Assembly: GCF_027889715.1 (NCBI RefSeq)
Contig: NZ_JAPJZH010000017.1
Location: forward strand, 43,773-107,772
Length of the DNA: 64,000 bases
Direction: 5' to 3'
Source: Allohoeflea poritis
GTDB taxonomy: Bacteria > Pseudomonadota > Alphaproteobacteria > Rhizobiales > Rhizobiaceae
Shown here: piece after piece, positions 53,923 through 63,393 of the stretch
Layout: each line of letters opens with the position of its first letter
Numbering within the stretch: the stretch's first letter is position 1
Translations under genes and position numbers: made by a program
The notes under the pieces: generated by a model
The model's database searches: none
What the model saw: the letters and a program-made list of their open reading frames with translations, nothing else
What the model was told of the DNA's origin: nothing

Positions 53923-54070
53923 CTGCAGCTCTTCCTTGCCCGCTTTATTTTCGCCGGCTAATTACCAGTCTTGTGTTGGCGACAACAGCGAGAAAACAGG
54001 AATTCATGTGCGCTTCAAATTCCATGTCGCAAACCACTGTCCGTAGCCCTGAAAAACTGCTTAAACTGGG

Positions 54071-55132
54071 ATGATGTCCGAAGGCTTTTTCTCATACGAA
54101 CTGACAAAAGAGATCCACCCTCACGGCGATGACGATCCTGTCCGCTTTTACAGGCGGAGCCGACTCAAGCCACAGGTCCAGCGGCGCTTCTCGGAGAACG
54201 ATATCCGCGAGATGCTGAACCTCGCCGGGACATCGTTAGCAACGGTTTTTCCCGTTCGTTACTGGCCTGCTTACAACCGGTTTACTTCATCTATTCGCTA
54301 CCGTCACCTCCGCAATAAAAAATTTGAAGGTTTCGCGAAGTCGATGCGGGCGGTGTTTTCCATTGATGATGAGAGCAAAATTGAATCTTTGTTTCGATCG
54401 CATCTGGAAATCCTGCAAAGACGCAAACAAATGTTCATGATCGACATGCTCGCGCGCAACAAAAATCCAAAGATTGATTTCGTCGGCGCGGAGATACTTC
54501 GGGAGGCCTTAGAACGCGGAAACGGCGCCATTGTCTGGGCATCACAGCTTTCATTTCAGAGCCTAGCCGGCAAGCGCGCCCTTTGGGAACAGGGTTTCGA
54601 GCCACTGCAGGTCAGCGCCGACCACCATGGGTTCTCGGATACCGCATTTGGAAATACGGTCATCAATGCTCCGTTGCGCCGCGCCGAAAACAGATATCTG
54701 AAGCAACGCGTTGTATTTGAACGCGACCATGGCGCCGCCGTAACCCGGAAAATCATCGGCCTGCTTGACCAGGGCAAGCTCGTGGTTTTGACCAACAACG
54801 TCTATGCCGGAAATATGTTCGTGGAGATGCGGTTCGGCCAATCTGGCCATATCAGCGTGCCGACAGCGCCGCTTTCAATCGTCGCGCGCCGCAACACGCC
54901 GTTCTTTTCGATGTCTACCCTCGAAACCGAACCCTTCAAGCGCATGCAGGCCGTTGTGGAGAAAATCGAAGCGGGCGGCAAAACCAAATCGACAGGCACG
55001 AGCGAAAAACGCGACTACAACAAGATGGCATCGCTCGCACTGGTCGCGCGGGATCATATGTTCACGCAATGCCGCCGTGCACCGGATCAACATCTGATAC
55101 CCGAACACCTTGCGGGAGGCAGGTTCGAATAG
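54071..55132 (+). CDS. LpxL/HtrB-like acyltransferase-fold protein, active site not conserved
   Basis: 353 residues. The layout of lipid-A lauroyltransferases is discernible: helical N-terminus, then GNGAIVWASQLSFQSLAGKRAL where LpxL proteins have a GHFGNWE box, LLDQGKLVVLTNN, and PTAPLSIVARRNTPFFSM as the usual second block. The HxxxxE dyad is replaced by QLSFQS, so ordinary acyl transfer is doubtful. Either a diverged enzyme or a scaffold. Start 54071 or 54074 (double ATG). Lower GC. Confidence 0.55.
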   Translation: MMSEGFFSYELTKEIHPHGDDDPVRFYRRSRLKPQVQRRFSENDIREMLNLAGTSLATVFPVRYWPAYNRFTSSIRYRHLRNKKFEGFAKSMRAVFSIDDESKIESLFRSHLEILQRRKQMFMIDMLARNKNPKIDFVGAEILREALERGNGAIVWASQLSFQSLAGKRALWEQGFEPLQVSADHHGFSDTAFGNTVINAPLRRAENRYLKQRVVFERDHGAAVTRKIIGLLDQGKLVVLTNNVYAGNMFVEMRFGQSGHISVPTAPLSIVARRNTPFFSMSTLETEPFKRMQAVVEKIEAGGKTKSTGTSEKRDYNKMASLALVARDHMFTQCRRAPDQHLIPEHLAGGRFE

Positions 55133-55150
55133 TTGCGCCCGGCGCGCATC

Positions 55151-56215
55151 TCACGAATACCGCCCGCGCTGCCAGGGCAACAGCCCAGCGCGGCAGCTGT
55201 AGATTCCGCTCGTCTTGTCGGCAATACGATCTTTCCACACACCTCGGCCGATCATGAAGTCCACCTCATCGAAGCCCCGTTCGATCCCATATTTCACGAC
55301 TTCATTGACGATCAGCCAGCCGGGCGAGAAACGGTCCCATGACTTGTTGTGGACAAACTTGGACAAGAACAAACGGTCGCCGCGCTCGAAAAACAGCATG
55401 CTTGATATCCACTCTGTCTCCGAGTTCATTTGAATAAGGTGGCACCGGTTCGTGCCGTCATCCTGATCGGAGAGATATTGAAACCAGGCTTCGGTTTCCG
55501 CAGGCACGATCCAGTCCAGAAGATCATCGCGTGCTTCCACCCAAAGCCTTTTTTCAGCGAAAAGAGCTGCCATTTGACTCCGGCGCTCGGACGGGTCTGT
55601 TACGAACCGAACCGGCAGCGCGCCGGCCTTTTCTATTCTCCGGCAGAAGTTTCGATATTGTTGACGCCTATTTGCCGAAATACTCGACAGATAGTACTCC
55701 CAGTCCCGATATTGCGATATTCTGACTGACGGGGCGCCGGTTCGAAAGTGAAGCGGAAGTCCGGCCGCTTGCAGCATCTTGAAAAGAGCCGACCCTTCCC
55801 GCACAAAGCCGATTTTCAAAAGACGGGTCAAAAGGGAAGAGGAAAGAAACCTCATGAACTGCCGGGCTGCAGTCTCGACTTCAACATCCGGATCGAGAAG
55901 CACGTCGTCATAAAGGGGCGTCTTGGAATCCAGCCAGAGAAATTTATGGGTCCCGACCGGCTCGCGAACCTTCACCATCGGCGCGCACAGCATAAGGTCG
56001 CCCGCCTGCCGGAAGACCGCAATGTGAAGTGATTTTCCAGGATCACCGCGATGGCGCGCCCAATTCGCCCTGATAACCTCAAGCCGTGTGAAAAATCCTT
56101 CAGGTCCGCACTTGGCGTTCAGTGCCGACCATTCGGGCGCAATCCGGTCGAGACCGGCTTCGTCATCAATGATTTCCCAGGCGTAATCCGACTTGCCCTG
56201 CAATCGCGCTTCCAT
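55151..56215 (-). CDS. CelD/BcsL-like GNAT family acetyltransferase
   Basis: 354 residues, PF13480-type (Acetyltransf_6), structurally like a duplicated GNAT/FemAB. Marks: EWSALNAKCGPEGFFTRLEV near residue 28, SANRRQQYRNFCRRIEKAGA in the middle, LFLSKFVHNKSWDRFSPGWLIVNEVVKYGIERGFDEVDFMIG at the C-terminal acceptor site. Such proteins occur in exopolysaccharide and cellulose clusters and probably transfer acetyl or aminoacyl groups to sugars. Next gene upstream (ATP-grasp) starts 1-2 bases away, so co-translated. Confidence 0.78.
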   Translation of the reverse strand: MEARLQGKSDYAWEIIDDEAGLDRIAPEWSALNAKCGPEGFFTRLEVIRANWARHRGDPGKSLHIAVFRQAGDLMLCAPMVKVREPVGTHKFLWLDSKTPLYDDVLLDPDVEVETAARQFMRFLSSSLLTRLLKIGFVREGSALFKMLQAAGLPLHFRTGAPSVRISQYRDWEYYLSSISANRRQQYRNFCRRIEKAGALPVRFVTDPSERRSQMAALFAEKRLWVEARDDLLDWIVPAETEAWFQYLSDQDDGTNRCHLIQMNSETEWISSMLFFERGDRLFLSKFVHNKSWDRFSPGWLIVNEVVKYGIERGFDEVDFMIGRGVWKDRIADKTSGIYSCRAGLLPWQRGRYS

Positions 56216-56216
56216 A

Positions 56217-57446
56217 TCAGATCAGGTTCCGAAGCTGGCGTTTCATCCGGTCAAGGCTGCTTGGCAACCGTACAAAATCAATCTCGCAGGCTTTGAGGCT
56301 TTGCTCCCTTTTTCGCAGGGTCTTGTGGTCTTCGGCAATGATCATCAGACGCATGCGCGCCGTTTCGGAATCAAATCCGCCACGGCGCGGTTCGAATGTG
56401 GCCAGCGGGACTGCCCAGCCTTCACGAAATCCATGATCGCAATGGCGGATCATCTGCGCAAGCGTTCCTTCCGATCTGCAGAATGCGAGGCGGGCAATGC
56501 GCGCACCCTTGTTTATGTTATTGCGCCGCGTTGCCTCATAGATAAAGGCCGTGCTGGATACAGGCCGGAAATTAAGGTCAATCACATAGGCCTTCCCCAA
56601 CCGGTCGACGAGAATGTCGAAACCGCAAAGGCCACGGAACCCGAGTTTGCTGCCGGCTTGCGCTATCGAGCGGCCGATCGACGTAACATTTTCCGCCGGT
56701 GATGTATCTGCACGGTAAAGGTTTCCGGCATGTATTCCGCCGCTCATGCAGACCTGCTCCGTCGCGCCCAATTCGCAAACGCTGCCGTCCGCCATGACGG
56801 CGAACTGCACGCACCAGTTCCGCACTTCGTCAATCAGTTCCTCAGCGATCAGAGTCTGCGCTTGCCTGAACCGGACAAGAGCACGGTCGAGGTGGCGACG
56901 CCTGCGGCAGATCGCAACATCGAAGCCCCCCGCGTTGGGTTCGTCGGTTGCGATCTTGAGAGCAATCGGGACGGTGAGGGAATCCAGCTGCCCGCGGTTT
57001 CCGTTGTCGATCAAGGTGCGTTGGGGGACATTCCCACTTCCCGCCAATTGCGCAATATTTTGCTTGTTGTTGAGAAACTCAAGGCACTGATCATCGACCA
57101 GCGCTCCGCCGTCAGTGCCCTTGCCGCCGGACGGATAGACATAGGCCGCGGTCTGTCCCTCGCGGATGCGTTTCAACAGGGCGTCCCGGTATTGCGAGGG
57201 CGTTTCATAGGTTTCAATCGCCGAGCCGACCTCCACTCCGCAACGATCCATCAGTTCCAGCCCATCGGGAGACATGGTCGCCTTGTGGACGAGCATCGGA
57301 AAATCACCGGCGCACGCCATGAGGTTTGCCGTCATGAATTCCACCGTGGAACGATCCGACGGCACCCATTGGGCCGATGCATCCTCCAGCCGCGGTGCCA
57401 GGAATGTGCCCGGCCGATAGATCGTACTGAGCGCCGGCAAGCTCAT
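56217..57446 (-). CDS. ATP-grasp ligase-like protein
   Basis: 409 residues. ATP-grasp features: NVPQRTLIDNGN, IALKIATDEPNAGGFDVAICR (lysine of the nucleotide site), LIAEELIDEVRNWCVQFAVM, and the metal-binding C-terminal GFDILVDRLGKAYVIDLNFRPVSST with the D..xN pair. Forms an amide or ester bond through an acylphosphate. Overlaps the PP-loop gene by 4 bp (57443-57446) and is followed by the GNAT gene, so the three minus-strand genes form one unit. Substrate unknown. Confidence 0.8.
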   Translation of the reverse strand: MSLPALSTIYRPGTFLAPRLEDASAQWVPSDRSTVEFMTANLMACAGDFPMLVHKATMSPDGLELMDRCGVEVGSAIETYETPSQYRDALLKRIREGQTAAYVYPSGGKGTDGGALVDDQCLEFLNNKQNIAQLAGSGNVPQRTLIDNGNRGQLDSLTVPIALKIATDEPNAGGFDVAICRRRRHLDRALVRFRQAQTLIAEELIDEVRNWCVQFAVMADGSVCELGATEQVCMSGGIHAGNLYRADTSPAENVTSIGRSIAQAGSKLGFRGLCGFDILVDRLGKAYVIDLNFRPVSSTAFIYEATRRNNINKGARIARLAFCRSEGTLAQMIRHCDHGFREGWAVPLATFEPRRGGFDSETARMRLMIIAEDHKTLRKREQSLKACEIDFVRLPSSLDRMKRQLRNLI

Positions 57447-58666
57447 GCCCCCATCTCCGCGGTTGCCCGTTTGAATCGAAATTTCCGCTTGAGCCTCTTG
57501 AAACGCCGCTTGGCCTCCGCGACCGGCACAAGACGGTTGAAGCTTTTTTTCAGCCTGTAGTTCCGCAAACCCTTGTCGATGGCCGCCACGATATCGTCAT
57601 GCCCCCCTTTTTCCAGCGCGTATTCCCGCATCTTCACAAGATCGGACAGCGAGCCTTCTCCGGTTACCCGCAAAGATGGCGAGGCGGGCAAATCGCCGGC
57701 AAATGTCGGTGCAGAACCGCCCATGTCCAGCAGCTCGAACGCCGCCAGCATGAAGAGGCACTTGTCGCATTTTCCGCAATTGTCGAAGGCGAGATTGCAG
57801 ACCCTGAGGTGACGCATCAGCGCGGGCTCACGAGCCAGCCTTTCGATCTTTGCAAGCCTGTCGACCAATCCATGGTGCTCGATGCGAGCGCCCGCCGTCG
57901 CCCAAAGACTGTCGAGCGCAGGGTGCGAACCCCATCGCCGATTCCAGGATGATTCGTCCGCGGACGATGCGATAAGCTGGTTCTCGAATTCACCGGCCAG
58001 CATGTGCCTGATCGCGGCAAGCACAGCGCCGTGATATTCAACCCAGCCAATCAGCGGGTCCGAGGTCTGCCGGATGTCGGTGGTCACGAAAACCGTCTTC
58101 AACGCGTAATGAACGGCGACATCGCCGGTGATGGATTTCAGCCGCTCGACCCGGTCCCGGTCATCCGGATCGACATCGGCTCCAATGACCGTGACAAGGC
58201 CGGCAAGGTCGTTGTGTGCGGCTGCCAGCGAAAAACAGGAATCGACACCCCCCGAAAAATACAAACCCGCGCCTCTGTCCGGCAGATATTCACGCCGGGT
58301 CGTGCCGGCTTTCACAGAAACCGGTTTATAGCCGGCGTACCATTCACACAGGAGCCTTTGTATGTCGGCTGATTGGCCTATCAGGCCGGCATCGACCTCG
58401 GCGTCGATATGCAGATCCAGCCCCAGTTCCATTGCCGGGGGCAAACCCAGGCAAAGAAGCGCATCGCCAGTCGCCGCAAGCGGCGCACCCTGACTGGAAA
58501 AACGGGCATGACGCACATAACTGCCGGCAGAAAACCGTATGGCGAGCGAAGATGCGCCGTCCCGGTTTTCAGCCTCGCACTGTACATAGGACAATGACAG
58601 GTGTTCGGGTTTCTCCATCCGGCCACTTTCATTCATGTCGATCGGCAACAGGCCGAACAGCCGCAT
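57443..58666 (-). CDS. PP-loop ATP pyrophosphatase family protein (QueC/asparagine-synthetase-like fold)
   Basis: 407 residues. PP-loop motif FSGGVDSCFS at 138-143 after a ~130-residue N-terminal beta-rich domain, and a Zn-type cluster CNLAFDNCGKCDKC (Cys290, 297, 300, 303) as in QueC and related enzymes. Adenylates a carboxylate or amide, then attaches a nucleophile. It is not QueC by length and context. Alternatives for the start are 58636 and 58618. Coupled to the ATP-grasp gene; probably modifies the same surface compound. Confidence 0.75.
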   Translation of the reverse strand: MRLFGLLPIDMNESGRMEKPEHLSLSYVQCEAENRDGASSLAIRFSAGSYVRHARFSSQGAPLAATGDALLCLGLPPAMELGLDLHIDAEVDAGLIGQSADIQRLLCEWYAGYKPVSVKAGTTRREYLPDRGAGLYFSGGVDSCFSLAAAHNDLAGLVTVIGADVDPDDRDRVERLKSITGDVAVHYALKTVFVTTDIRQTSDPLIGWVEYHGAVLAAIRHMLAGEFENQLIASSADESSWNRRWGSHPALDSLWATAGARIEHHGLVDRLAKIERLAREPALMRHLRVCNLAFDNCGKCDKCLFMLAAFELLDMGGSAPTFAGDLPASPSLRVTGEGSLSDLVKMREYALEKGGHDDIVAAIDKGLRNYRLKKSFNRLVPVAEAKRRFKRLKRKFRFKRATAEMGA

Positions 58667-58779
58667 TCACCATGGGAGACCGGACCAGTCATTGGGGCAG
58701 AATGTCGAAGGCATTCCAAGTATTTGCGCAAGATAGGGGAACGATTGATCGGCCGCAATACTTGTGATTTAAGTCGGGG

Positions 58780-59838
58780 ATGGGGATAGCTACTCGTCTT
58801 AATGTGTTTTCTGACCTTGTTGCCGAAGAATTCAGGCATCATGTACCACATCCCATATGGCGCATCCGGTCAATTGTCTCCGGCCATTCGTCTCGATCAA
58901 TTGCACTTCTTCCACCGGACCTCCGCCGTTCAGGGAAGTACATTTGCCAGACCAAATTCTACAGAAGGCGCGCCTACTACAATCGTATGCTGTACGCGGC
59001 GTTGCACAACAAGATTTCGCAAAAACTGTGGCTCGACAAGATACGCCCGGAGGTTTCACCGCCGGTGACCCACTATGTTGCCGGAAACCGGGTTGTCACA
59101 GTCGATGATCGGGCAATGGAGATCACCGAACGGTCACAGGTGCCAACGCTGCTGGAGTCGGGCCGTGCGATCTTCATCAAACCGGCAGATTCGGGCAAGG
59201 GCGCCGGAGCGTACCAGGTAGAACGCGAGGAAGTTGGTTTCCGTGTCAATGGTCAATATCTGGACAGATCGGGCCTGGAAGACCAGATCGCCGCCCTTCC
59301 GCTGGATTTCATGATCTCCGATATTATCGATCAATCCGCCTGGGCGCGCCGACTGTTTCCCGGTGCCGTCAATACCGTCCGTGTGATGACGGCGACCTCG
59401 TCAGTGGACTATAGGGTGGTCGTTCTGGCCGCCGTCCTTAAATGCGGAACCAGCCGGTCGGCACCAACGGACAATTTCCTGGTCGCACAAGGGGGCACGA
59501 TATCAAGCGTAGACCTTGATTCCGGCGTTCTCGGCCCCTGTGTCTCTTTTGATGAAGCGAAGTTCGCACGCATAACATCCGACAGGCATCCGGAAACCGG
59601 GACATTGGTGGCGGGCGAAACCTTGCCGCATTGGCCATTGATCCACAAGACGGTCGCAGAACTGTCCGGCATCCTACCGCGCCCTGGACTGGTGGGCTGG
59701 GATATCGCGCTGCGGGAGGAGGGAATCACCGTTGTCGAGATGAATACGCTGCCGGGGATCGATGCCGTGCAGAGTGCCAGCCCGCTGCTCGACACCGAAG
59801 CCAAGCGGGACATTCTTGCTGAATTCCGCATGGTTTAG
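58780..59838 (+). CDS. ATP-grasp protein of the sugar-transfer-associated type
   Basis: 352 residues. Nucleotide-binding IFIKPADSGKGAGAYQVE and a metal-site end LVGWDIALREEGITVVEMNTLPGID carry the ATP-grasp signatures; MTATSSVDYRVVVLAAVLKCG lies between. The family (PF14397-like) is recurrent in capsule and glycan clusters and is thought to ligate amino acids or similar to sugars. Stands head-to-head with the minus-strand trio, 113 bp away, and 24 bp ahead of asnB. The N-terminal ~100 residues are a helical extension. Confidence 0.78.
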   Translation: MGIATRLNVFSDLVAEEFRHHVPHPIWRIRSIVSGHSSRSIALLPPDLRRSGKYICQTKFYRRRAYYNRMLYAALHNKISQKLWLDKIRPEVSPPVTHYVAGNRVVTVDDRAMEITERSQVPTLLESGRAIFIKPADSGKGAGAYQVEREEVGFRVNGQYLDRSGLEDQIAALPLDFMISDIIDQSAWARRLFPGAVNTVRVMTATSSVDYRVVVLAAVLKCGTSRSAPTDNFLVAQGGTISSVDLDSGVLGPCVSFDEAKFARITSDRHPETGTLVAGETLPHWPLIHKTVAELSGILPRPGLVGWDIALREEGITVVEMNTLPGIDAVQSASPLLDTEAKRDILAEFRMV

Positions 59839-59862
59839 GGCGCAGGAAACAGGGGCAACCGA

Positions 59863-61725
59863 ATGTGTGGGATAGCCGGAATCTGGCGGCGCACAGGTCG
59901 CGTGACCGATGCCGATACAGCCGACATACGCGCCATGATCAGCGCAATCGCCCATCGCGGACCCGATGGCGAGGGCTTCTGGTCTGACGAGCGCCTGACG
60001 CTGGGGCACTGCCGCCTGGCTATTCTCGATCCTTCCGACCGGGGTTTGCAGCCGGCGATCACACCCGACGAAAAAGGGGTGCTCGTCTACAATGGCGAGG
60101 TCTACAATTTCCGGCAATTGCGCGCCGAACTGGAAGAGACCGGTATCGGCTTCGTCAGCGAAAGCGACACCGAGGTCGTTTTGCATGCACTGCACCAATG
60201 GGGCGTGGAAGAGGCGCTGCAGCGCTTTACCGGAATGTTCGCCTTCGCCTATTTCGACAGGCGCAAGAAGGCCATGTGGCTATGCCGCGACCGGCTGGGC
60301 ATCAAGGCGCTTTCCTTTGCCGCTGCCGGCGACCGCTATGTTTTTGCCTCCGAAGACAAGGCTGTGCTCCGCGCGTCCGGATTTGGTACGCGCATCGACC
60401 CGCGATCCCTGACCCTGGCCCTGGCATTTCAGAGCATCGACTCGCATCTGTCTTCATTCCAGGACGTAAGGAGGCTGCCGCCGGGCGCCTGTTGGCGGAT
60501 TGACGATAAAGGCGTGCACGAAGGCTCGTTCTGGCATGCGCTCAGAGCACTCGATATGCAGCGGCTGGGCAATCGCCGGCCGGATGTCGATCAAGCAAGG
60601 TCACAACTTGAGACCTTGCTGCGCGAGAGTGTCGGCATGCATTGCCAGTCCGATGCAGCGCTTGCGACCGCCTGTTCCGGCGGCGTTGATTCCGGCTTGG
60701 TCACGGCTTTGACCCGTGACTTCGTCAAGCCGTTTCACGCCTATGTCATCGATCCCGATACCGGCGTCAGCGAAGCGGAAGACTCGCAGCGCACGTGCTC
60801 CCGGCTGGGTGTGCCATTGAATCGAATTGCACTGAACCGAGACCAGTATTTGCGGCTGGCGGCAGACTCAATCCGCCATGTCGAGAATGGCAATCTCAGC
60901 AACGCTACACCGGCGCTTCTCGCACTGACCAGGCGCTGCAAGGAAGACGGCATAAAGGTTCTGCTGACCGGCGAAGGATCCGACGAACTGTTTGGCGGCT
61001 ATGATTGGCACGCCCGTTCGGCTCGGCGCGCATTCCATGCTTTCCTGCTTGCCGTGCTCGGCCCCACACGCAACGCACGCGAGCGGCGGATGGACCGCCT
61101 GATCGGTTCCGCCTTCGTCAACGCCATGGGCGGACTGGCGTCAGGAGCAGCCTTGCAGTTCGCATCGTCCCTTTCGGCAGCCTACAGCTTCCGCCAGAAC
61201 GATATCATGGAAGCGCTTCAGGACCTGCGGCCGATATCCGAACGCGTTTATGCCGGTAATGGTATCTTCGATCTTTACGGGCATATGCAAGGCATCATCC
61301 ATCGCCATGATCGCGTTTCCATGGCATCGTCGGTCGAGTTGCGCGTGCCATTTCTGGAGAACCGCGTCATCGACTTTGCCCTGAACCTTCCACCCATGCT
61401 CAAATACCGTCAACGGCAGGGAAAGTGGCTTCTGAAGCAGGTAGCGGCCAACTACCTGCCGAAGCAAAACATTCTCGCCCGGAAAAGGGGCTTCCCGATA
61501 ACAAACGACTATTTTGTTGGGACCGAAACGCTCCTGAACGGGGGCGTGCTGCGCGAGTTGATGGGATGGAGCGCGGTGGAAACAGGTCGCCTTGTCGAAA
61601 TGTGCAGGCAAAATGCCTTTCTGCGCGCACGCCTGGTCGGTCATGAAGTCTTTGTCCGCATTTATGCATCAGGCGTCACCGCCGAGGAAATGGGCGAAAG
61701 GCTGATCGGCGCCGCTACGCCTTAG
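59863..61725 (+). CDS. asnB: glutamine-hydrolysing asparagine synthase family protein
   Basis: 620 residues: class II glutaminase domain with the essential Cys2 (MCGIAGIW), HRGPDGEG and YNGEVYNFRQL, then the synthetase domain with ATACSGGVDSGLVTA and LTGEGSDELFGGYDWH. Uses glutamine nitrogen to amidate aspartate or, in capsule clusters, a uronic or other acid. A second AsnB-like gene in a polysaccharide locus usually amidates a sugar acid. Co-directional with the preceding ATP-grasp gene. Confidence 0.88.
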   Translation: MCGIAGIWRRTGRVTDADTADIRAMISAIAHRGPDGEGFWSDERLTLGHCRLAILDPSDRGLQPAITPDEKGVLVYNGEVYNFRQLRAELEETGIGFVSESDTEVVLHALHQWGVEEALQRFTGMFAFAYFDRRKKAMWLCRDRLGIKALSFAAAGDRYVFASEDKAVLRASGFGTRIDPRSLTLALAFQSIDSHLSSFQDVRRLPPGACWRIDDKGVHEGSFWHALRALDMQRLGNRRPDVDQARSQLETLLRESVGMHCQSDAALATACSGGVDSGLVTALTRDFVKPFHAYVIDPDTGVSEAEDSQRTCSRLGVPLNRIALNRDQYLRLAADSIRHVENGNLSNATPALLALTRRCKEDGIKVLLTGEGSDELFGGYDWHARSARRAFHAFLLAVLGPTRNARERRMDRLIGSAFVNAMGGLASGAALQFASSLSAAYSFRQNDIMEALQDLRPISERVYAGNGIFDLYGHMQGIIHRHDRVSMASSVELRVPFLENRVIDFALNLPPMLKYRQRQGKWLLKQVAANYLPKQNILARKRGFPITNDYFVGTETLLNGGVLRELMGWSAVETGRLVEMCRQNAFLRARLVGHEVFVRIYASGVTAEEMGERLIGAATP

Positions 61726-61857
61726 ATTCGCGGCTTACGATCCGGCACATTCGCGGTGCACCTTTGCCCGCCGCCAATTTCGTAGCGCGGCCGGGATGCC
61801 GCAGACACGGTTCGCGCTTGGGAGCGCGAACCATGGCCTTGGCAAATACCGGTTTCG

Positions 61858-63393
61858 CTATGCGACGGATCTGTTGTCTTCGACAGGCAGCATGGCATCA
61901 AATTCAGCGGTCGCATGGTCCGCGGAATTTCCGCTCAGGGTGAACTGGTCGAGCAGCGCAGCGAGCGACGACGCTTGCGCTGCCAGCTCATCCGACGCCG
62001 TGGACGATTCTTCCACCATGGTAACGTTCTGCTGGGTGCTCTGGTCGATCATGTTGACCGCCTGGTTGATTTCCTTGAGCCCGTTGGATTGCTCGCGGGC
62101 ATTCTGAAGGATCGTTGCTGCATGATCGCTGATCTCGCCGATCCCGCCGATTATCGCTTCCAGCGCCTCGCCGGTTTCCGCGACAAGGGCGACACCGGAG
62201 CGAACCTGATTGCCCGAATTGCTGATCAGCTCCTTGATCTCCCTGGCCGCGACGGCGGAACGCTGCGCCAGTTCGCGAACCTCCTGCGCGACGACGGCAA
62301 AGCCTTTTCCGGCCTCGCCGGCACGCGCGGCTTCGACCCCGGCATTCAATGCAAGAAGGTTTGTTTGAAAGGCTATGTCGTCAATCACGCCGATGATGTT
62401 GTCGATCTGGTCGGAGGATTTCTCGATCTCGCTCATCGCTGCGACGGTCCGTTTGACCACATCGCCGGATTGTTCCGCGTTTTCGCGCGTCTGCCTGATC
62501 AGGCTGCTGGCTTCCTCGGCGCGCTTGGCGGTCGACTCGACCGTTGCCGTGATCTCTTCAACAGCAGATGCCGTCTCCTCGACGGAAACGGCCTGTTGCT
62601 CGGAGCGCTTCGAAAGAGCACTCGCCGAGGCACTTATCTCCGACGAACCCGCCTTGATCGCGCCGGCGGCCTGACCAACCTGCCGGAGCGCGGTTGAAAG
62701 CGTTTCAGCCGAATTGTTGAAATCGCTCCTTAGGGCGCTGTAGGCGTCGGGAATGTCATCGCTCACCGCGAAGCTCAGATCCTTTTGCGACAGGTGAGAC
62801 AGCGCCTGTCCGAATATGCCGGTGACCAGATCGCGCTCCTTGGCGATCCCGGCCTCCTGGGCCGCCTCGCGCGCCGCTTCGGCCTCGTCGATGTAGACTG
62901 AAATGGCAAGATCCATATCGAGCAGAACACCTTTGATCAGCGCCGCGAGCGCGTCGGCAAATGTGTCCGCGTCCAACTTGGTGCGCCGGCCCAGAACCTG
63001 CCGCGGCCAGTGCTCCTTGATCACCGATTTGACGAGATGTTCAACCAGAATGGCGTAGCCGCCGATATACCATTGCGGCTCCAGGCCGATTTTCGCGTGG
63101 ACCGATCCGATGGTCTTGACCTTGGCCATGTAGTCATTGTCGAAACTTCCGCGGGCAATGCTGTTCCAGTGCCCTTCCTGCGCGCCCTTTGCCCGCCGCA
63201 TCTGATCTTCCGACGAGAAGAACCGCCTGACGTCCGGCGTTTCGCGAAGCTTTTCATAGAATTTGTCGAGACCGCGTCCGAGTTCCCTGTCAACAACCGG
63301 CTTGAGATCGCGAATGCGCGCGCAAGCCTCGTCGTCCAGGCCCATGAACGCCATTCTCTCTTGCAAACCGTTATCGTGTGCCGAATTGTCCAT
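61858..63393 (-). CDS. globin-coupled methyl-accepting chemotaxis protein
   Basis: 511 residues. N-terminal sensor globin (about 10-180) with the proximal haem His99 in [18 protein letters not shown], a linker helix pair, and a cytoplasmic MCP signalling domain (about 250-500) with the hairpin tip [43 protein letters not shown] sequence (key residues E-A-A-R-A-G-E). No membrane segments, so a soluble HemAT-like oxygen aerotaxis receptor. The start at 63393 has GGGA six bases upstream; 63441 would add 16 residues. No other che gene is in the window. Methylation sites probably flank the tip. Confidence 0.9.
   Translation of the reverse strand: MDNSAHDNGLQERMAFMGLDDEACARIRDLKPVVDRELGRGLDKFYEKLRETPDVRRFFSSEDQMRRAKGAQEGHWNSIARGSFDNDYMAKVKTIGSVHAKIGLEPQWYIGGYAILVEHLVKSVIKEHWPRQVLGRRTKLDADTFADALAALIKGVLLDMDLAISVYIDEAEAAREAAQEAGIAKERDLVTGIFGQALSHLSQKDLSFAVSDDIPDAYSALRSDFNNSAETLSTALRQVGQAAGAIKAGSSEISASASALSKRSEQQAVSVEETASAVEEITATVESTAKRAEEASSLIRQTRENAEQSGDVVKRTVAAMSEIEKSSDQIDNIIGVIDDIAFQTNLLALNAGVEAARAGEAGKGFAVVAQEVRELAQRSAVAAREIKELISNSGNQVRSGVALVAETGEALEAIIGGIGEISDHAATILQNAREQSNGLKEINQAVNMIDQSTQQNVTMVEESSTASDELAAQASSLAALLDQFTLSGNSADHATAEFDAMLPVEDNRSVA

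Noticed and set aside
57443..58666. queuosine enzyme QueC
   Set aside because: The PP-loop and Cys4 cluster are similar, but the protein is far longer, has an extra N-terminal domain, and sits with ATP-grasp and GNAT genes rather than queD/queE.
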